The notes beneath the pieces were generated by a model, which ran no database searches, was not told the origin of the DNA, and saw only the letters and a list, made by a program, of their open reading frames with translations. From assembly GCA_037951105.1 (NCBI GenBank), contig JBAMJV010009785.1, forward strand, positions 54,538 to 118,537: 64,000 bases of DNA, written 5' to 3'. The position numbers were made by a program, and so were the translations under genes. Of this stretch, positions 58,382-64,000 are shown piece after piece. The DNA comes from Echinarachnius parma (taxonomy: Eukaryota > Echinodermata > Echinoidea > Clypeasteroida > Echinarachniidae). Numbering within the stretch: position 1 is the first letter of the stretch; each line of letters begins with the position of its first letter.

Positions 58382-58667
58382 AGGGATAGTTGAGTTTGGG
58401 TATAGAGGGCGCTGCACGGAATATTTTGTGTGTGAGGTAATGAAACACTGAGTGTCAAATTCGAAAGAGCATAACATTTTAGAGAGCACCCCCTTGAGTT
58501 TTAACGGCACTTTCTGAATGATATACCAGGCCTTTTACTTAGATGTTTGTAATTTGTTATACATTTCGAGCACGGTGGATTATTATCTATTAGTTTGTAA
58601 TGTAATGGTGCAGGTTTTGGTTACTATACAAAAACTGTAATCTCTATACAAAAACTCAACCATCCCT
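58382..58667 (+). mobile_element. Shortened T1 element in the candidate intron, copy B
   Basis: Ends AGGGATAGTTGAG and CTCAACCATCCCT with TTAA both sides (58378-58381, 58668-58671). Internal deletion relative to 35328-35859. Confidence 0.85.
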
Positions 58668-58822
58668 TTAAAAATCATCGAAACTTTCTTACAGTAAAAC
58701 ACGATCGAGAGAAAACACTAATATTCTCGAAAGGCTTCAGAATTGTCCGACTCAAAGTCACCTAAAATCTATTAAGTGCATGTAAAGCCATGTCCATCAA
58801 TATGCTGCCTTTTCTGTTGCAG

Positions 58823-58836
58823 AACATGGGGAATCT
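58823..58836 (+). CDS. Candidate second exon, copy B
   Basis: TTTTCTGTTGCAG precedes AACATGGGGAATCT, then the donor-like GTAAGA. Same arrangement as 36016-36029. It recurs in the tandem unit at 61635-61648 without exon 1. Confidence 0.25.
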
Positions 58837-59288
58837 GTAAGACTCATGAATAATTAATGGGCAATTTGAACAATCCATTGATCTTGCTTACTTTTTATCT
58901 TTTAGAGCATGATTTACGCCCACGCCTCACATTATCCCTAAGGCGTTATCATCATTATGTTGTTTACTTTATGTTATACTTTATATTAATACATATTATA
59001 CTGTATTTATATTCCTAATATAGGTTATCGAAATCGCTAAAATGAATAATCATAAGCTGTATAATCAATCAAATCGATAAAGACCAACACATATTATGTA
59101 CGTAACCTGATCGAGAAATATTATTCATATTAACCATAATCAGGCAGGGTTATTTTGTTAAAAATAACATAGCCTGGGGGTGTATTCTGAAAACGATTTA
59201 AAGTTAAAATTAATTGTGCCTGCGTCATATCTACGTCACTAAAATATATTTTAGCAAATTGCTATTCCTTGTACAGTTTGATATTTAA

Positions 59289-59773
59289 AGGGGTAGTTCA
59301 GTTTTGGTATAATTTGTTTGTGAGATAATGAAAAACTGAGTGTAAAATTTGAAAGAGCATACAATTTTAAAGGCAGAATAAACTTTATTTGATCAAAATC
59401 GGTTCAGAAACGGCTTAAATATCAAATAATATATCCGATCGGAATAAATTTGGGGCCCAGATTTATTCGATGATTTTTGTTCTTACACTTTTTCAAAAAT
59501 GTTCAAAAGAGGTTTTTAAATAGTTGCTGATGATCTCTGTATTTAATCATTATTTCAACAAAACATCACATGCGTAATTTTGTATGAAAAATGGTTGAAA
59601 CCTAACCCTAGCCCTCTTGTGTTTTAATGGCTCTTTTAAAAAAAATGATAACAGGCTTTTTACTTAGTTGTTAGGGTTAGTTGTTACGGTGGAGTTATAA
59701 TTATTAGTTTGTAATGTTAATGGTGCAGGTTTTGGTTACTAAAGCTCAGCCTTACCAAAACTGTACTGCCCCT
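59289..59773 (+). mobile_element. T1 element in tandem unit 1
   Basis: Ends AGGGGTAGTTCAGTTTTGG and CCAAAACTGTACTGCCCCT with TTAA on both sides (59285-59288, 59774-59777). Confidence 0.88.
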
Positions 59774-59777
59774 TTAA

Positions 59778-60257
59778 GTAACGTAGATTTGACGTAGAAA
59801 CAATACATTTTAACTTTAAATCGTTTTCAGGATACACCCCATGGAGGGAGGAGAGCTGATTATGTTCCCCTGAGATCTCGGCCAACGAACGCGCGGCAGC
59901 GTCGATATTTTGGTACACCTTTAGCTTGCGACATAACCTACAAAATTGATTTGTTTGTTTGTTTGACACAGTTCATTTTGAATGAATAGTAATCAATTTT
60001 GCAAATGTTAGATGAAATACTACATGTATTTAAGCATTATAATACACGCACTTTTGGTTGTGAATATTAATTTCATGCATGCAATTTATGTATTATCTAG
60101 TTATTATTATATACAATACATGTATATTTTGAACTCATTAAAAACACTTTTAAACATAACAAGTTGCTATACAGCTATATCCATCATTTTCCTCTTGTAT
60201 ATTTTTGTTTCGGAAATGAATTTCATTTTTTGTTCTCGATGAAATCAATACTTGACC
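59778..60257. other. Non-coding stretch in tandem unit 1
   Basis: No gene recognised; 76-codon frames on both strands (repeated in unit 2) lack known motifs and one runs into the T1 element. Confidence 0.5.
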
Positions 60258-60892
60258 ATTGTCCAAGGAAATGGGCAAATAACATCAACAGTAAACACCG
60301 AACATGTCGTCCTGCTAGATTTTAGCAAAGCATTTGACCAGGTAGAGCACAAGAAGCTTTTGTACGAGCTGGATTTCTGTGGCATCCGAGGACTCTGCAT
60401 TGGATACGGGGGTTCCTTTTGGGAATAACTCAAGTCGTCTCAGTGAATGGATCACAATCTGCACCAGCAGAGGTCTTGTCTTGCGTACCACAAGCCTCAG
60501 ATTGGGGACCGACTCTCTTTTTGTAATGACATCGGGAGAGGAATTAAGTCCACATTCCGAATCTTTGCCTATGATTGTGCATTTTATCGCAGCATAAAAT
60601 CAAAGCAAGATCAACTCGTTCTTAATAGAGACCTCCAGAAGATGAATCGGTAGGCAGAGTCATGGAACATGAAGTTCAATGTTAAGAAGTGCTCCCATAT
60701 CACCATCACACGGGTATCACACTCAAACGACAACCACATCTACACACATACAACATAAAAGATCAAGTGATTTTCAGAGTGAAGACAACAAAATACTTGA
60801 GAGTGGTCATATCAGAAATTTTGTGCTGGAACAGCCATGTTGAACAAGTCCGTACCAAGGCAGCAAGAACTCTTGGCCTAGTCAGACCATAG
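60258..60892 (+). pseudogene. Degenerate LINE reverse transcriptase fragment, unit 1
   Basis: Plus-strand pieces in different frames read VVLLDFSKAFDQVEHKKLLY (the catalytic Asp box), a degraded SCVPQASDWGPTLF (normally GVPQGxxLGPxLF), then LQKMNRWAESWNMKFNVKKC and YLRVVISEILCWNSHVEQV. Several frameshifts and stops show it is dead. The YADD box region is frameshifted (FAYDCAF). Confidence 0.75.
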
Positions 60893-61441
60893 GTCTTATG
60901 GCGTGCGGATGGAGTCATAAGCCATCGATGGAAGAACGATCGATCCTTTTTAGTAGGACATACATCGAAGGGGTATTTCTCCATGCATTGGTGAGTGTGT
61001 TGCTGTGTATAGACATGCAGTGATATGAGCAGTCATCGATCCCAAACATTTCATGTGTAATAGTTGTGTATCTCGTGTGTATCTAGAACGACATGCAATA
61101 ATGTGGGCTAACACACTGGTAGAACAACCTTCGTTTCTTCTTTATTGCCCAATGAGAGAGCTCGATTTCTGGTTGGATACGGTCTGACGGCGGGGGTACT
61201 AGTCTAGGTTCTGGACCCTGTTTACACCTTTCCCCCATAATACCTCGTAATACCACTCTGAACTGTGAAGCTGTAGGGACGGATTCACAAGGTGTATAAG
61301 TTGCATACAGGTACAGAACCTAGACTAGTACTATCAAGGAGGTATTAGAGAGCCTTTATAATACCTCCTTGGTACTACCATGGAAGTAGGAGTTGGTACT
61401 ACACACAACTTGCATGTCTTCGATGAAGTAGTGTGCAGTAT
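60893..61441. other. Non-coding end of tandem unit 1
   Basis: No gene. Holds two perfect inverted repeats listed in the next feature. Confidence 0.5.
61197..61370. repeat. Perfect inverted repeats
   Basis: TACTAGTCTAGGTTCTG (61197-61213) pairs perfectly with 61314-61330, and AAGGAGGTATTA (61336-61347) pairs perfectly with TAATACCTCCTT (61359-61370). The first could be a small inverted-repeat element. Confidence 0.75.
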
Positions 61442-62100
61442 AAAAACTGTAATCTCTATACAAAAACTCAACCATCCCTTTAAAAATCATCGAAACTTTC
61501 TTACAGTAAAACACGATCGAGAGAAAACACTAATATTCTCGAAAGGCTTCAGAATTGTCCGACTCAAAGTCACCTAAAATCTATTAAGTGCATGTAAAGC
61601 CATGTCCATCAATATGCTGCCTTTTCTGTTGCAGAACATGGGGAATCTGTAAGACTCATGAATAATTAATGGGCAATTTGAACAATCCATTGATCTTGCT
61701 TACTTTTTATCTTTTAGAGCATGATTTACGCCCACGCCTCACATTATCCCTAAGGCGTTATCATCATTATGTTGTTTACTTTATGTTATACTTTATATTA
61801 ATACATATTATACTGTATTTATATTCCTAATATAGGTTATCGAAATCGCTAAAATGAATAATCATAAGCTGTATAATCAATCAAATCGATAAAGACCAAC
61901 ACATATTATGTACGTAACCTGATCGAGAAATATTATTCATATTAACCATAATCAGGCAGGGTTATTTTGTTAAAAATAACATAGCCTGGGGGTGTATTCT
62001 GAAAACGATTTAAAGTTAAAATTTATTGTGCCTGCGTCATATTTACGTCACTAAAATATATTTTAGCAAATTGCTATTCCTTGTACAGTTTGATATTTAA

Positions 62101-62585
62101 AGGGGTAGTTCAGTTTTGGTATAATTTGTTTGTGAGATAATGAAAAACTGAGTGTAAAATTTGAAAGAGCATACAATTTTAAAGGCAGAATAAACTTTAT
62201 TTGATCAAAATCGGTTCAAAAACGGCTTAAATATCAAATAATATATCCGATCGGAATAAATTTGGGGCCCAGATTTATTCGATGATTTTTGTTCTTACAC
62301 TTTTTCAAAAATGTTCAAAAGAGGTTTTTAAATAGTTGCTGATGATCTCTGTATTTAATCATTATTTCAACAAAACATCACATGCGTAATTTTGTATGAA
62401 AAATGGTTGAAACCTAACCCTAGCCCTCTTGTGTTTTAAGGGCTCTTTAAAAAAAAATGATAACAGGCTTTTTACTTAGTTGTTAGGGTTAGTTGTTACG
62501 GTGGAGTTATAATTATTAGTTTGTAATGTTAATGGTGCAGGTTTTGGTTACTAAAGCTCAGCCTTACCAAAACTGTACTGCCCCT
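62101..62585 (+). mobile_element. T1 element in tandem unit 2
   Basis: Same as 59289-59773 with TTAA flanks; single-base differences only. Confidence 0.88.
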
Positions 62586-63069
62586 TTAAGTAACGTAGAT
62601 TTGACGTAGAAACAATACATTTTAACTTTAAATCGTTTTCAGGATACACCCCATGGAGGGAGGAGAGCTGATTATGTTCCCCTGAGATCTCGGCCAACGA
62701 ACGCGCGGCAGCGTCGATATTTTGGTACGCCTTTAGCTTGCGACATAACCTACAAAATTGATTTGTTTGTTTGTTTGACACAGTTCATTTTGAATGAATA
62801 GTAATCAATTTTGCAAATGTTAGATGAAATACTACATGTATTTAAGCATTATAATACACGCACTTTTGGTTGTGAATATTAATTTCATGCATGCAATTTA
62901 TGTATTATCTAATTATTATTATATACAATACATGTATATTTTGAACTCATTAAAAACACTTTTAAACATAACAAGTTGCTATACAGCTATATCCATCATT
63001 TTCCTCTTGTATATTTTTGTTTCGGAAATGAATTTCATTTTTTGTTCTCGATGAAATCAATACTTGACC

Positions 63070-63704
63070 ATTGTCCAAGGAAATGGGCAAATAACATCAA
63101 CAGTAAACACCGAACATGTCGTCCTGCTAGATTTTAGCAAAGCATTTGACCAGGTAGAGCACAAGAAGCTTTTGTACGAGCTGGATTTCTGTGGCATCCG
63201 AGGACTCTGCATTGGATACGGGGGTTCCTTTTGGGAATAACTCAAGTCGTCTCAGTGAATGGATCACAATCTGCACCAGCAGAGGTCTTGTCTTGCGTAC
63301 CACAAGCCTCAGATTGGGGACCGACTCTCTTTTTGTAATGACATCGGGAGAGGAATTAAGTCCACATTCCGAATCTTTGCCTATGATTGTGCATTTTATC
63401 GCAGCATAAAATCAAAGCAAGATCAACTCGTTCTTAATAGAGACCTCCAGAAGATGAATCGATAGGCAGAGTCATGGAACATGAAGTTCAATGTTAAGAA
63501 GTGCTCCCATATCACCATCACACGGGTATCACACTCAAACGACAACCACATCTACACACATACAACATAAAAGATCAAGTGATTTTCAGAGTGAAGACAA
63601 CAAAATACTTGAGAGTGGTCATATCAGAAATTTTGTGCTGGAACAGCCATGTTGAACAAGTCCGTACCAAGGCAGCAAGAACTCTTGGCCTAGTCAGACC
63701 ATAG
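63070..63704 (+). pseudogene. Degenerate LINE reverse transcriptase fragment, unit 2
   Basis: Copy of 60258-60892 with the same frameshifts and stops, so it was already dead when the tandem duplication arose. Confidence 0.75.
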
Positions 63705-64000
63705 GTCTTATGGCGTGCGGATGGAGTCATAAGCCATCGATGGAAGAACGATCGATCCTTTTTAGTAGGACATACATCGAAGGGGTATTTCTCCATGCAT
63801 TGGTGAGTGTGTTGCTGTGTATAGACATGCAGTGATATGAGCAGTCATCGATCCCAAACATTACATGTGTAATAGTTGTGTATCTCGTGTGTATCTAGAA
63901 CGACATGCAATAATGTGGGCTAACACACTGGTAGAACAACCTTCTTTTCTTCTTTATTGCCCAATGAGAGAGCTCGATTTCTGGTTGGATACGGTCTGAC

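Larger units (their letters stand above)
38632..59278 (+). repeat. Segmental duplication, copy B
   Basis: Direct paralogue of 22181-36537. Longer because of the 8.7-kb insertion at 39406-48091, the 1.3-kb element at 53968-55270 and a 229-bp tandem duplication near 56431-56888. Contains the intact LRR-Ig gene. Confidence 0.9.
58630..61441 (+). repeat. 2812-bp tandem duplication, unit 1
   Basis: Unit starting AAAAACTGTAATCTC, repeated almost without change from 61442. The start of the unit lies inside a T1 element; the end is unique sequence at 61430-61441. Contains candidate exon 2, a full T1 element, a degenerate RT fragment and an inverted repeat. Confidence 0.97.
61442..64000 (+). repeat. 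2812-bp tandem duplication, unit 2 (cut by window end)
   Basis: Follows unit 1 with only scattered single-base differences, for example near 62023, 62050 and 62218, and reaches the window end at the base matching 61188. Confidence 0.97.

Noticed and set aside
59604..59690. Telomere-like CTAACCCTAGCCC and TTAGGGTTAG motifs
   Set aside because: Only one or two units, internal to a T1 element; not an array.
59739..59969. 76-codon frame repeated exactly at 62551-62781
   Set aside because: Repetition is explained by the tandem duplication, and the frame starts in unique sequence but ends inside a T1 element.

Overview
The window looks like nuclear DNA from a repeat-rich animal genome, probably a marine invertebrate. 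It is AT-rich with long microsatellites, gene bodies show no introns or bacterial operon layout, non-LTR retrotransposons are present, and there are dozens of small inverted-repeat DNA elements. The two recognisable gene types, a GT31 glycosyltransferase and an LRR-Ig surface protein, are animal-type. I cannot fix the phylum from sequence alone; an invertebrate deuterostome would fit.

Left third (1-13.4 kb): one clear host gene, an intronless beta-1,3-galactosyltransferase-like GT31 enzyme on the minus strand (5508-6638). It sits in AT-rich DNA with at least six small inverted-repeat elements, trinucleotide microsatellites and a 30-bp minisatellite.

13.4-21.9 kb is a nested transposon stack. 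An old minus-strand LINE RT remnant was split by a TTAA-flanked element (20500-21327) and by a frameshifted LINE (13733-20278, target duplication AATGGAT). That LINE was split in its 3' region by a 2.1-kb hAT-like element (14594-16712, 8-bp duplication TGTGCGAG), which itself carries a small element packed with AAGCAATTGCTT palindromes.

22.2-59.3 kb is a large direct segmental duplication. Copy A (22181-36537) and copy B (38632-59278) each carry one minus-strand, intronless LRR-Ig gene: signal peptide, LRRNT, a long LRR array, LRRCT, an Ig-like domain and a C-terminal hydrophobic anchor. Copy B (49520-52930) is intact. Copy A (25653-28598) has one in-frame stop inside the Ig domain. Each copy also carries a 31-base candidate first exon with a GT donor and a 14-base candidate second exon. 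After the duplication each copy gained different transposons, and the other copy preserves an empty site. Copy A gained an 845-bp palindromic element, two small elements and a 2-kb LINE. Copy B gained an 8.7-kb element without coding capacity and a 1.3-kb TA-flanked element.

The right end (58630-64000) is a near-identical tandem duplication with a 2812-bp period. It carries a degenerate RT fragment and is cut by the window edge.

A recurrent theme is a set of small elements with AGGG...CCCT ends flanked by TTAA. They occur at least a dozen times, sometimes joined end to end through a single shared TTAA. No rRNA, CRISPR array or clearly functional tRNA gene was seen.
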